From contig DEHY01000176.1 of assembly GCA_002352185.1 (NCBI GenBank), positions 4,218 through 11,067 on the forward strand: a stretch of DNA of 6,850 nt, written 5' to 3'. Below the pieces are notes generated by a model, which worked only from the letters and a program-made list of their open reading frames with translations, searched no databases and was not told where the DNA came from. The stretch comes from Competibacteraceae bacterium UBA2788. Lineage in GTDB: Bacteria > Pseudomonadota > Gammaproteobacteria > Competibacterales > Competibacteraceae. Of this stretch, positions 1 through 5,947 are shown one piece after another (the first letter of the stretch is position 1; each line of letters begins with the position of its first letter). Both the position numbers and the translations under genes were made by a program.

Positions 1-321
1 TGCCGGGTGCTGGAAAACCCGCACAGTTTCATTCAGGCCTATGGCGTGATGGCGGCGGCGGCCGGCGAGGCTCATCTTCTCAATCTCTGTGTGCGACCGG
101 AATTACAGGGGCGCGGACTGGCGCGGCGGATGCTGGATCACCTGCTGGAACTGGCCCGCTCGATTGAAGTAAAAACCGTATTTCTGGAGGTTCGGCCCTC
201 TAACGACCGCGCTGTGCGACTTTACAGCGCAGCGGGCTTCTGCGAGATTGGTCTGCGCCTCGGCTACTATCCCGCCGCCAAAGGGCGGGAAGATGCGCTG
301 GTGATGGCCAAGGAGTTGTAA
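1..321 (+). CDS. rimI: Ribosomal-protein alanine N-acetyltransferase RimI-like, 5' partial
   Basis: GNAT-family acetyltransferase; RimI members move an acetyl group from acetyl-CoA to the N-terminal alanine of ribosomal protein S18 in the cytoplasm. The reading frame is open from base 1 to TAA at 319-321, so the N-terminus lies outside the window; 106 residues are visible against about 150 in the family. The acetyl-CoA binding motif A is seen as VRPELQGRGLARRML (the Q/RxxGxG/A signature is QGRGLA), preceded by the beta-strand AHLLNLCV. It is followed by EVRPSNDRAVRLYSAAGF and GYYPAAKGREDALVM, both typical of RimI. The first in-window ATG-like start (GTG at 7) is inside the domain and is not the true start. 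It converges on hemW with a 30-base gap that holds no clear terminator. Another GNAT is possible, but the GYYP..GREDALVM ending strongly favours RimI. Confidence 0.88.
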   Translation, partial: CRVLENPHSFIQAYGVMAAAAGEAHLLNLCVRPELQGRGLARRMLDHLLELARSIEVKTVFLEVRPSNDRAVRLYSAAGFCEIGLRLGYYPAAKGREDALVMAKEL

Positions 322-351
322 ATCCAGAGCGTTCGCTTCCGCCCGACTACT

Positions 352-1512
352 CTATTCCGGCATGAACCCTTGCAGCACATCGTTCAGAAACCGCAGACCC
401 TGTGCAGTAGTCTGCAAACGTTCGGGGTCCATTTCCAGCAACCCACGTTCCCGTGATTGGCGCAACGCCGGTTCCAGCGCGGCCAGTGGCAACCCGGTGC
501 GCTCCGCAAACAGCGCCGTCGGCACCCCCTCGACCAGCCGCAGCGCATTCATCAGGAATTCCACCGGCAGGTCAGCCTCGCAGATCGGCGCGTCGCCACC
601 GATGCCGGCCCGCATTCCGGCAGACGCCAGATATTCGCGGGGCTGTTTCAGCTTCCACAGCCGGTGAATTTGTCCAGCGGCGGGATCGGTCAGTTTGCCG
701 TGCGCGCCCGCGCCGATGCCCAGATAGTCGCCAAACTCCCAGTAGTTCAGATTATGCCGACAGCGCCAACCCTCGCGGGCATAGGCCGACACTTCATACT
801 GCCGATAACCGTGCTGGGCCAGTTCCGCCTGCGCCCGATCCTGAATGGCGCCGACCGTCTCGTCATCCGGCAACGCCGGCGGCGCGTGGTGAAACGCCGT
901 GTTCGGTTCAATGGTGAGCTGATAATAGGAAAGGTGCGCCGGCTGCAAGGTAATCGCATTGGCAATATCGGCCAGCGCCTGGTCAACGGTCTGTCCCGGC
1001 AGGCCAAACATCAGGTCCAGATTGAAGTTATCCAGCCCGGCGGCATGAGCGGCTTCGGCGGCGGCGAACGCGGCGCGACGGTCGTGAATCCGCCCCAACT
1101 GCTGCAACTGTGCATCGTCAAAGCTCTGCACGCCAATGGACAGCCGGTTGACGCCCGCCGCACCGAATTCAGCGAACCGGCTCCGCTCCACTGCGCCTGG
1201 ATTGGCTTCCAGGGTAATTTCCAGATCCGGGCGCAACGGCAAGCGGGCGCGCACACCCGACAGCAGCCGATCCAGCGCCTCGGCTGAGAACAGGCTGGGC
1301 GTGCCGCCGCCGATGAACAGGCTGCTAATCCGCCGCCCCCATACCCGTGGCAGATCCTGCTCCAAATCCATCAACAGCGCATCGACATAAGCCGATTCCG
1401 GCAACGGGCCATGCGCCTCGTGGGAATTAAAATCGCAATACGGACATTTGCGTACACACCACGGGATATGGATGTACAACGCCAGTGGAATCGGGGAGAA
1501 AAATGCCAACAT
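352..1512 (-). CDS. hemW: Radical SAM heme chaperone HemW
   Basis: Radical-SAM protein formerly annotated as oxygen-independent coproporphyrinogen oxidase-like; HemW proteins bind heme and deliver it to respiratory enzymes. With the start at 1512 the protein is 386 residues (E. coli HemW about 378). The cluster motif CxxxCxxC is C19-C23-C26 in YIHIPWCVRKCPYCDFNS. The fourth cysteine of true HemN (CxxxCxxCxC) is absent, which points to HemW. GGGTP lies at 68-72, LEANPG near 101-106, and the HemW-type HNLNYW motif at 253-258, followed by GDYLGIGAGAHG. The frame stays open upstream to 1605, but that extension has no family likeness. Two ATGs stand side by side (1515 and 1512); the GAGAG Shine-Dalgarno-like run is better spaced for the second. 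The gene is divergent from the hypothetical gene at 1623 and convergent with rimI. Confidence 0.93.
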   Translation of the reverse strand: MLAFFSPIPLALYIHIPWCVRKCPYCDFNSHEAHGPLPESAYVDALLMDLEQDLPRVWGRRISSLFIGGGTPSLFSAEALDRLLSGVRARLPLRPDLEITLEANPGAVERSRFAEFGAAGVNRLSIGVQSFDDAQLQQLGRIHDRRAAFAAAEAAHAAGLDNFNLDLMFGLPGQTVDQALADIANAITLQPAHLSYYQLTIEPNTAFHHAPPALPDDETVGAIQDRAQAELAQHGYRQYEVSAYAREGWRCRHNLNYWEFGDYLGIGAGAHGKLTDPAAGQIHRLWKLKQPREYLASAGMRAGIGGDAPICEADLPVEFLMNALRLVEGVPTALFAERTGLPLAALEPALRQSRERGLLEMDPERLQTTAQGLRFLNDVLQGFMPE

Positions 1513-1622
1513 CATGTCTCTCGAACTAGAATTAATAGTGTCCATTAAACATTCGCGAGTAGCCTCATCGCCTGACCGCAACCGATGCACCGCAACGTTT
1601 TCCAACCTTTTATGGAAGCGCT
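1513..1622. promoter_or_regulatory. Divergent intergenic region, hemW / hypothetical gene
   Basis: About 110 bases lie between two outward-reading genes, so both promoters should be here. The part nearest hemW (about 1526-1552) is AT-rich compared with its surroundings and has TATTAA/TTAATT-like stretches that could serve as a -10 element, but I find no convincing -35 partner for either strand. A GGAAG run at 1614-1618 lies 4 bases before the ATG at 1623 and is the likely ribosome binding site of the plus-strand gene. The region is inferred from gene orientation rather than from a strong motif. Confidence 0.4.
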
Positions 1623-2444
1623 ATGCAACTCAATCAAATTTATACAAAAACCGCCAAGGGGCTAGAGGAAATCCAAACCCGGATTCATAAACTGCCGGCC
1701 CATCTGCGTCGGCTGCTGATCATGGTGGACGGGCATTCCACCGCCACCGAGATGATCGACCGGTTGACCACGCTTGGTGATGTCCAACATGCGCTGGATC
1801 AATTGGCGTCCGAGGGTTTTATTGCGATCCTTGCGCCCGCGCCGATGGCGGATTTGGCATCGACGCGGGCGCCACCCGAATTCAATCTCGACCAAGCCAA
1901 GAGCCTGATTCACGCGGTCTTGCTGGATGCCATGGGGCCTGCCGCCACTCACCGGATTGAGTGCGTCGAGGCGGCGACCACGCCCGAGCAGCTTCGGGCC
2001 GAACTGGATGTGATCCGCGATATTCTGACCAAGGTGCTTTCCAAGTCGCAGGCCGAACAGGCTTGGCAACTGCTGGAACCGATTATGCCACCGCTGGAAC
2101 GGCTGATATCGCCGCCGGTCCGGGAAGCAGTCACCCGCCCCGCCCATCCGCTGGGCAAACCAGCGGCAGAGGCAACGGCTGGCGCCGCTTCCCTGCCGGA
2201 ACACCCTGCTTTCAATCTCGACAAGGCCAAAGGCTTCATCCGCTTCACCCTGCTGGGCGCCATGGGTCCTACCGCCGCGCGCCGGATCGAGCGGATCGAG
2301 GCGGCCACTACGCCCGAGCAACTCCGGGTCGAACTTGACGCCATCCGCGACATGTTGCCCAAGGTGATCTCCAAGCGGCAGGCCGAACAGACCTGGCGGC
2401 AACTGGAGCCGATCATGCTTTCGCTCCATACACCGTCGCCGTAG
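1623..2444 (+). CDS. Hypothetical protein with N-terminal helical/winged-helix-like domain and duplicated C-terminal domain
   Basis: I do not recognise a named family. The 273-residue product has no signal peptide or membrane segment and is probably cytoplasmic. Residues 1-72 form a helix-rich unit with [18 protein letters not shown] near 23-40, a pattern I associate with short uncharacterised proteobacterial proteins that have a winged-helix-like N-terminus. Residues 87-155 and 197-265 are two copies of a 69-residue domain, identical at 48 of 69 positions by hand alignment with no gaps; both begin FNLD, contain AMGP, RIE and [10 protein letters not shown], and end LEPIM. A 41-residue linker rich in Pro/Ala separates them. 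The ATG at 1623 has GGAAG four bases upstream. The product reads on the strand opposite to rdgB and hemW, and its last 32 bases overlap the end of rdgB. The repeated domain argues that this frame is the coding one, not the long antisense frame. Function unknown; a binding or regulatory role is only a guess. Confidence 0.8.
   Translation: MQLNQIYTKTAKGLEEIQTRIHKLPAHLRRLLIMVDGHSTATEMIDRLTTLGDVQHALDQLASEGFIAILAPAPMADLASTRAPPEFNLDQAKSLIHAVLLDAMGPAATHRIECVEAATTPEQLRAELDVIRDILTKVLSKSQAEQAWQLLEPIMPPLERLISPPVREAVTRPAHPLGKPAAEATAGAASLPEHPAFNLDKAKGFIRFTLLGAMGPTAARRIERIEAATTPEQLRVELDAIRDMLPKVISKRQAEQTWRQLEPIMLSLHTPSP
1881..2087 (+). repeat. Internal domain repeat, copy 1
   Basis: This segment encodes residues 87-155 (FNLDQAK...LEPIM) of the hypothetical protein. 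It matches copy 2 at 2211-2417 with 48 of 69 residues identical and no gap. Conservation is highest in the block [10 protein letters not shown] and at the two ends of the unit, and many codon differences are synonymous, so the duplication is old and kept at the protein level. Confidence 0.85.
2211..2417 (+). repeat. Internal domain repeat, copy 2
   Basis: This segment encodes residues 197-265 (FNLDKAK...LEPIM) of the hypothetical protein, the second copy of the 69-residue unit. It is followed by only eight residues before the stop. Its last bases reach into the 3' end of rdgB on the other strand, so that stretch is read as protein on both strands. Confidence 0.85.
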
Positions 2445-3054
2445 CCCGCGCCCAGCCGCTCGATGCATCCCGCAGTTGCTGACGCAGCAGCGTCAGCGCC
2501 CGGCCACGATGACTCAGACGATTCTTAGTAGCCAAATCCAGTTCTGCGGCGGTTCGCTGCTCGGTCGGCACGAAAAAAACCGGATCGTAGCCAAAACCGT
2601 TGGCGCCGCGAGGCTCAAACGCAATCACGCCCTCCCAGCTTCCCTGGCAAATCAGCGGCGCAGGATCGGCGGGATGACGCAGCAGCGCCAGCACGCACTG
2701 GAAGCGGGCGGCGCGCCGCTCCGCCGGCACTTCGCGCAATTCGGTCAGCAGCTTGTCGAGATTGGCGCGGTCGCCGGCGCCGGGCCCCGCGTAACGGGCG
2801 GAGTAAACGCCCGGCGCTCCACCCAGCGCATCCACCACCAGCCCGGAATCGTCCGCCAGCGCCGACAATCCCGTATGCACGGCGGCATTGCGCGCTTTGA
2901 GAATGGCGTTCTCGACGAAGCTCAGCCCGGTTTCTTCCGCTTCCGGCACGGTGAATACCGACTGCGGCACGATCTCCACCGCCAGGTCCGCCAGCAGGGC
3001 GGCGAATTCCCGCGCCTTGCCGGGATTATAGGTAGCCAAAACAATTTTATACAT
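2413..3054 (-). CDS. rdgB: RdgB/HAM1 family XTP/dITP diphosphatase
   Basis: Hydrolyses non-canonical purine nucleoside triphosphates (XTP, dITP, ITP) to the monophosphate and pyrophosphate, keeping deaminated purines out of DNA and RNA; cytoplasmic, normally a dimer. With ATG at 3054 the protein is 213 residues. It opens with [17 protein letters not shown], the family's substrate-binding T/SxNxxK segment. It has the ADDSGL motif with the conserved Asp at residue 69, [17 protein letters not shown] near 153-160 and [11 protein letters not shown] near 177-187. An upstream in-frame extension to 3108 lies inside rph and lacks homology. Only 4 bases separate it from the rph stop, indicating co-transcription; its Shine-Dalgarno is weak. 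About 16 residues after position 197 exceed the E. coli length, and the last ten codons overlap the convergent hypothetical gene. Confidence 0.94.
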   Translation of the reverse strand: MYKIVLATYNPGKAREFAALLADLAVEIVPQSVFTVPEAEETGLSFVENAILKARNAAVHTGLSALADDSGLVVDALGGAPGVYSARYAGPGAGDRANLDKLLTELREVPAERRAARFQCVLALLRHPADPAPLICQGSWEGVIAFEPRGANGFGYDPVFFVPTEQRTAAELDLATKNRLSHRGRALTLLRQQLRDASSGWARATATVYGAKA

Positions 3055-3058
3055 CGGT

Positions 3059-3781
3059 TCAGCCCGGTAATCCCAATACGTCCCGCTGCTTGCGCAACAG
3101 GTGATCAATCCCGCCCCGCGCCAGTTCCAGCATCGCCTGCAACTCCTCCATCCGAAAGGCGTGACCCTCGGCGGTACCCTGGAGTTCGACGAACGCGCCG
3201 GCGTCGTTCATCACCACGTTCATATCGGTTTCGGCCTCGGAATCCTCGGCGTAATCCAGATCCAGCACCGGCACGCCCTGATAGATACCCACCGAGATCG
3301 AGGCCACCTGCCCGTGCAGCGGATTCTTTCTGAGTTTTTTGCACTCCAGCAGATAGCGCACCGCATCGGCCAGGGCCACAAAGCCGCCGGTAATTGCAGC
3401 GGTGCGGGTGCCGCCGTCGGCCTGGATGACATCGCAATCCAGCGTCACGGTGCGTTCGCCCAGCACCTCCAGATCCATCACCGAACGCAGCGCCCGCCCG
3501 ATCAGCCGCTGGATTTCCATGGTGCGCCCGTCCTGTCGGCCACGACTGGCTTCGCGGCTGGAGCGGGTATGGGTGGCGCGGGGCAGCATGCCATATTCCG
3601 CCGTCACCCAGCCCCGCCCCTTGCCCTTGAGAAAGGGCGGCACCCGCTCCTCCACGCTGGCAGTGCAAATCACCCGGGTATCGCCGAACTCCACCAGTAC
3701 CGAACCTTCGGCGTGCCGGGTGAACTGACGGGTAATCCGGATCGAGCGCGTTTCATCGGCGGCGCGGTGGCTGGGACGCAT
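3059..3781 (-). CDS. rph: Ribonuclease PH
   Basis: Phosphate-dependent 3'-5' exoribonuclease that trims tRNA precursors and structured RNA 3' ends, releasing nucleoside diphosphates; works as a hexameric ring. The 240-residue product matches E. coli RNase PH along its length. It has [18 protein letters not shown] [16 protein letters not shown] near 22-37, [17 protein letters not shown] near 58-73, GRTMEIQR around the conserved Arg86, ADGGTRTA with the phosphate-binding Arg126, and the acidic pair D180/D186 in [17 protein letters not shown]. The ATG at 3781 is chosen because AGGAAG lies about 6 bases upstream. A TTG at 3787 would sit directly against that site and adds nothing conserved. It leads a probable rph-rdgB transcript and is divergent from yicC. 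All catalytic residues I can check are present, unlike the truncated allele known in some E. coli K-12 strains. Confidence 0.96.
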   Translation of the reverse strand: MRPSHRAADETRSIRITRQFTRHAEGSVLVEFGDTRVICTASVEERVPPFLKGKGRGWVTAEYGMLPRATHTRSSREASRGRQDGRTMEIQRLIGRALRSVMDLEVLGERTVTLDCDVIQADGGTRTAAITGGFVALADAVRYLLECKKLRKNPLHGQVASISVGIYQGVPVLDLDYAEDSEAETDMNVVMNDAGAFVELQGTAEGHAFRMEELQAMLELARGGIDHLLRKQRDVLGLPG

Positions 3782-3828
3782 GGACAACTTCCTGTGGGCT
3801 GAATCGTGATGGAAATATGGGGCGCGGA

Positions 3829-3837
3829 ACTATAACA
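3829..3837 (-). promoter_or_regulatory. Possible extended -10 promoter element for rph
   Basis: On the minus strand the sequence reads TGTTATAGT, that is TG-n-TATAGT, one mismatch from the extended -10 consensus. Transcription would begin near 3822 and give a leader of about 40 bases before the rph ATG. The hexamer 17 bases upstream does not resemble a -35 box, which is tolerated for extended -10 promoters. Motif recognition only. Confidence 0.4.
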
Positions 3838-3844
3838 GAACCGG

Positions 3845-3900
3845 CTGGCGCCATGGGAACGCCCCGCACATCCAGCGCCAGGCGAAAAAATGGCGCGCCA
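3845..3900. repeat. Inverted repeats in the rph-yicC spacer
   Basis: CTGGCGC at 3845-3851 pairs with GCGCCAG at 3875-3881 across a 23-base interval, and TGGCGCGCCA at 3891-3900 is a perfect 10-base palindrome. They sit in the divergent spacer between rph and yicC, upstream of the candidate rph promoter. They could be a protein-binding site or a stem in the 5' part of a yicC transcript. In GC-rich DNA such short symmetries also occur by chance. Confidence 0.3.
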
Positions 3901-3925
3901 TCGCGCCAATACGGCGAATACCGCC

Positions 3926-3931
3926 TAAGAT
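3926..3931 (+). promoter_or_regulatory. Possible -10 element for yicC
   Basis: TAAGAT lies about 30 bases before the yicC ATG, in the only AT-leaning part of the spacer. The position fits a -10 box with a short leader, but the bases 17 upstream (CGCCAA) are a poor -35 match, so this is a weak call. The yicC ribosome binding site GAGGA at 3949-3953 is clear and supports the ATG at 3962. Confidence 0.2.
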
Positions 3932-3961
3932 CAAAAAACACTGAAAATCGAGGACAGATCC

Positions 3962-4828
3962 ATGTTACGCAGCATGACCGCCTTTGCGCGCCAGGAACAG
4001 TCGAGCGCGTGGGGCACCATTACCTGGGAGTTGCGGTCGGTAAACCACCGTTATCTGGAAACTGCCGTGCGCTTGCCGGAAACGCTGCGGGGTCTGGAAA
4101 CGCCGGTGCGCGAGCGCATTGGCGCGGCGCTTGGCCGTGGCAAGGTCGAAGCCACGCTCAAGCTGCAAGCCGCCAGCGCGGCCCCGACCGCGATGACCTT
4201 GAATTTGCCTGTCGTCGAACGGCTGCTCGAAGTGGCTGCGGAACTGGAACACATGATCGGGCCGGGCACGGGCCTGCGGCTGATCGATGTGCTGCGCTGG
4301 CCGGGCGCGCTCAACGAGGCGGAACCGAACCCTGACGACATTCGGGCCGCCCTTCTCGACGCCCTGGATGCGGCGCTGGCCGAGCTGATCGCAACGCGGG
4401 AACGGGAAGGTCAGCGCACCGCCGAATTGCTCCAGCAACGCTGCGAAGCGATTCGGGTTCAGGTCGTGCGGGTGCGCGCCCGCCGCCCCGAAGTATTGTC
4501 CCGCTGGCGCGAGCGGTTGTTAAGCCGGCTGGCGGACATCTCAACCGACAGCGATCCCGGTCGATTGGAGCAGGAACTGGTGCTGATCGCCCAACGGCTG
4601 GATGTGGATGAAGAGCTTGATCGACTGGATACGCATCTTGACGAGATTCAAGCGGTGTTTGCCCGTACCGAACCGGTCGGGCGCCGGCTGGATTTTCTGA
4701 TGCAGGAACTCAACCGCGAAGCCAATACCCTGTCCTCAAAATCCGCCGATACCGATACCACTCGCGCCGCAGTGGAACTCAAGGTGCTGATTGAGCAGAT
4801 GCGCGAACAGATTCAGAACATCGAGTAG
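3962..4828 (+). CDS. yicC: YicC family endoribonuclease
   Basis: YicC/YloC proteins are endoribonucleases; in E. coli YicC has been linked to decay of a small regulatory RNA. The 288-residue product is the family's usual length (E. coli 287) and aligns end to end. The N-terminal YicC-like part starts LRSMTAFAR and has TWELRSVNHRYLET at about 21-34, then RLPETLRGLE and RERIGAALGRGKVE. A helical middle follows, and the C-terminal DUF1732 part contains NRLEQELV-like GRLEQELVLIAQRLDVDEEL, VGRRLDFLMQELNREANTL, SSKSADTD and the invariant ending LKVLIEQMREQIQNIE. The ATG at 3962 is preceded by GAGGA at good spacing. Its back-to-back placement with rph matches E. coli. It is followed by a strong hairpin at 4864-4892. 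Confidence 0.95.
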   Translation: MLRSMTAFARQEQSSAWGTITWELRSVNHRYLETAVRLPETLRGLETPVRERIGAALGRGKVEATLKLQAASAAPTAMTLNLPVVERLLEVAAELEHMIGPGTGLRLIDVLRWPGALNEAEPNPDDIRAALLDALDAALAELIATREREGQRTAELLQQRCEAIRVQVVRVRARRPEVLSRWRERLLSRLADISTDSDPGRLEQELVLIAQRLDVDEELDRLDTHLDEIQAVFARTEPVGRRLDFLMQELNREANTLSSKSADTDTTRAAVELKVLIEQMREQIQNIE

Positions 4829-4863
4829 CGTTTCATCCGGTTTAATCCGGTCTTAACCTTTCC

Positions 4864-4892
4864 AAAATCGCCGCTGAATCAGCGGCGATTTT
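4864..4892. terminator. Bidirectional intrinsic-terminator-like hairpin between yicC and parA
   Basis: The arms AAAATCGCCGCT and AGCGGCGATTTT are perfect inverted repeats of 12 bases around a 5-base loop GAATC (two more loop bases can pair on each side). The GC-rich stem is flanked by A4 on the left and T4 on the right, so it can end transcription from either side: yicC on the plus strand, whose stop is 35 bases upstream, and parA on the minus strand, whose stop is about 67 bases away. The U-tract is short (four), so efficiency may be moderate. Confidence 0.75.
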
Positions 4893-4959
4893 GTGTTCGA
4901 GAACAACGCTGACGTTTTACCACGACCTTCGAGCCGGACGGATGGGCGGATAGCAACGC

Positions 4960-5724
4960 TCAGGCGTTCAGCAGTCCATAAAGCGCCTCGAATTCCCGGC
5001 TCAGCTTGTGTTTGGGGTCGAGGTGGATCATCGGCAGCGCCTGGGCGTGTGATTCGCGGATCTTGACCGAGGCCGACAGGAACGCCTCCAGCACCGGCAA
5101 ACCCTCGGATCGCAGCTCTTCGACCAGTCGCACCGGCAAATTGGCGCGGGCCTGATAGTGGTTGACCACGATCCCTTCGATTCGCAGCGTGCGGTTATGA
5201 TCGGCCTGAATCTCGCGCACACTGTCCATCAGCGTGTACAGGGCGCGGCGCGAGAAATCATCGCAATCGAACGGGATCAGGCAGGTTTCAGCGGCGATCA
5301 GCGCGGAACGGGTGTAGAAATTCAGCGCGGGCGGAGTATCAATGAAAATTTCGTCGAATTCGCCAAAGGCATCCATCGCCTCCCGCAGCTTGTACATCTT
5401 GTAGCGCGATTCCAGCTTGATTTGCAGGTCTTCCAGCCGGGGGTCGGACGGCAGGACGCTGAGGTTCGGAAAGCGGGTTGGAACGACATAGGCCCCCGGT
5501 TTATCGGCAAACATCTTGTAGGTCAGGATGTCGTCAAAAAAATGAGCAAGGGTTTTCTTCTGCACATCCAAAGCGTTACCGAGCAGGTAGCGGGAGGCGT
5601 TGGCCTGCGGATCCAAATCCACGACCAGGGTGCGCCGACCTTGCGCGGCGCCGATGGCGGCCAGATTACAAGTAATGGTGGATTTGCCCACCCCCCCTTT
5701 CTGGTTGAAAACGACTCGGCGCAT
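4960..5724 (-). CDS. ParA family ATPase (solitary)
   Basis: Deviant-Walker P-loop ATPase of the ParA/Soj/MinD superfamily; relatives position DNA or large protein complexes by ATP-dependent dimerisation and surface binding. With ATG at 5724 the protein is 254 residues. The deviant Walker A motif KGGVGKST is at residues 9-16, with both the signature lysine K9 and the P-loop lysine K14. Walker A' is VVDLDPQAN (D38), and the Walker B region is DEIFIDTPPALNFYT. A GGAAA run 6-7 bases before the ATG is a plausible ribosome binding site. An in-frame TTG at 5760 would add 12 residues without a Shine-Dalgarno and breaks the usual ParA start, so I reject it. There is no helix-turn-helix N-terminal extension of the kind in plasmid ParA of type Ia, and no parB or parS in view. 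The partner is unknown; a cargo-positioning role or a conserved orphan ParA are both possible. Confidence 0.9.
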   Translation of the reverse strand: MRRVVFNQKGGVGKSTITCNLAAIGAAQGRRTLVVDLDPQANASRYLLGNALDVQKKTLAHFFDDILTYKMFADKPGAYVVPTRFPNLSVLPSDPRLEDLQIKLESRYKMYKLREAMDAFGEFDEIFIDTPPALNFYTRSALIAAETCLIPFDCDDFSRRALYTLMDSVREIQADHNRTLRIEGIVVNHYQARANLPVRLVEELRSEGLPVLEAFLSASVKIRESHAQALPMIHLDPKHKLSREFEALYGLLNA

Positions 5725-5928
5725 GGCGGTTTCCGTGATTTTGTTGGGGTTTCCAGCCAAGTGTAGTCAAGTGACGGGAAGGCGTCGAGATTCATCCGGC
5801 GGGATGACCGCAAGAGACGGGAAATTTGGGAGCGCAGAACCCGTTTGGATAGACCGGATTCCATGTCCGGCAGGGCAGCAAGACGAGGCGAAAGCCAGAG
5901 CCACAGGCCGGATTGGGAAAAGCGTATA
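5725..5928. other. Spacer between parA and the insertion sequence
   Basis: These 204 bases upstream of parA should contain its promoter. A TTGACT hexamer reads on the minus strand at about 5766-5771, but no acceptable -10 follows at 16-18 bases. TCATCC (5792-5797) and GGATGA (5802-5807) form a 6-base stem with a GGCG loop. Reading frames remain open through here on the minus strand but show no recognisable protein, and they run on out of frame through parA, so I do not call a gene. Confidence 0.35.
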
Positions 5929-5947
5929 GATACTGTAGTCACGAGAT
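5929..5947 (+). repeat. Terminal inverted repeat, left end of the IS
   Basis: Nineteen bases that match the right-end repeat at 17 positions in inverted orientation. The transposase stop codon (TGA on the minus strand, 5939-5941) is embedded in it. TA immediately outside may be one copy of the target duplication. Confidence 0.8.

Noticed and set aside
457..1287. Long plus-strand open frame (276 codons) opposite hemW
   Set aside because: It is the antisense of a clear HemW and its product, rich in Arg/Gln/Gly, resembles no family; a GC-rich mirror frame.
1513..1605. N-terminal extension of HemW to a start at 1605
   Set aside because: The added 31 residues have no family likeness and would consume the divergent promoter region; the 1512 ATG gives the normal HemW N-terminus.
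1662..2468. Long minus-strand open frame (268 codons) opposite the hypothetical gene
   Set aside because: The duplicated domain is conserved at the protein level on the plus strand with synonymous changes, and the plus frame has a ribosome binding site. The minus frame would also run into rdgB.
2476..3333. Plus-strand open frame across rdgB and the end of rph
   Set aside because: It spans two well-identified minus-strand genes and its product is low-complexity, Arg/Pro-rich.
3782..3787. TTG start at 3787 for RNase PH
   Set aside because: AGGAAG would directly abut it; the ATG at 3781 has proper spacing and gives the canonical MRP start.
5725..5760. TTG start at 5760 for ParA
   Set aside because: No Shine-Dalgarno before it, and ParA proteins normally begin a few residues before the deviant Walker A motif, as with the ATG at 5724.
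5158..5766. Plus-strand open frame opposite parA
   Set aside because: Antisense of an intact ParA with all motifs; no recognisable domain.
5763..5770. TGTAGTCA copy near parA resembling the core of the IS terminal repeat
   Set aside because: Only 8 bases match and the surrounding repeat is absent, so a second IS end is not supported.
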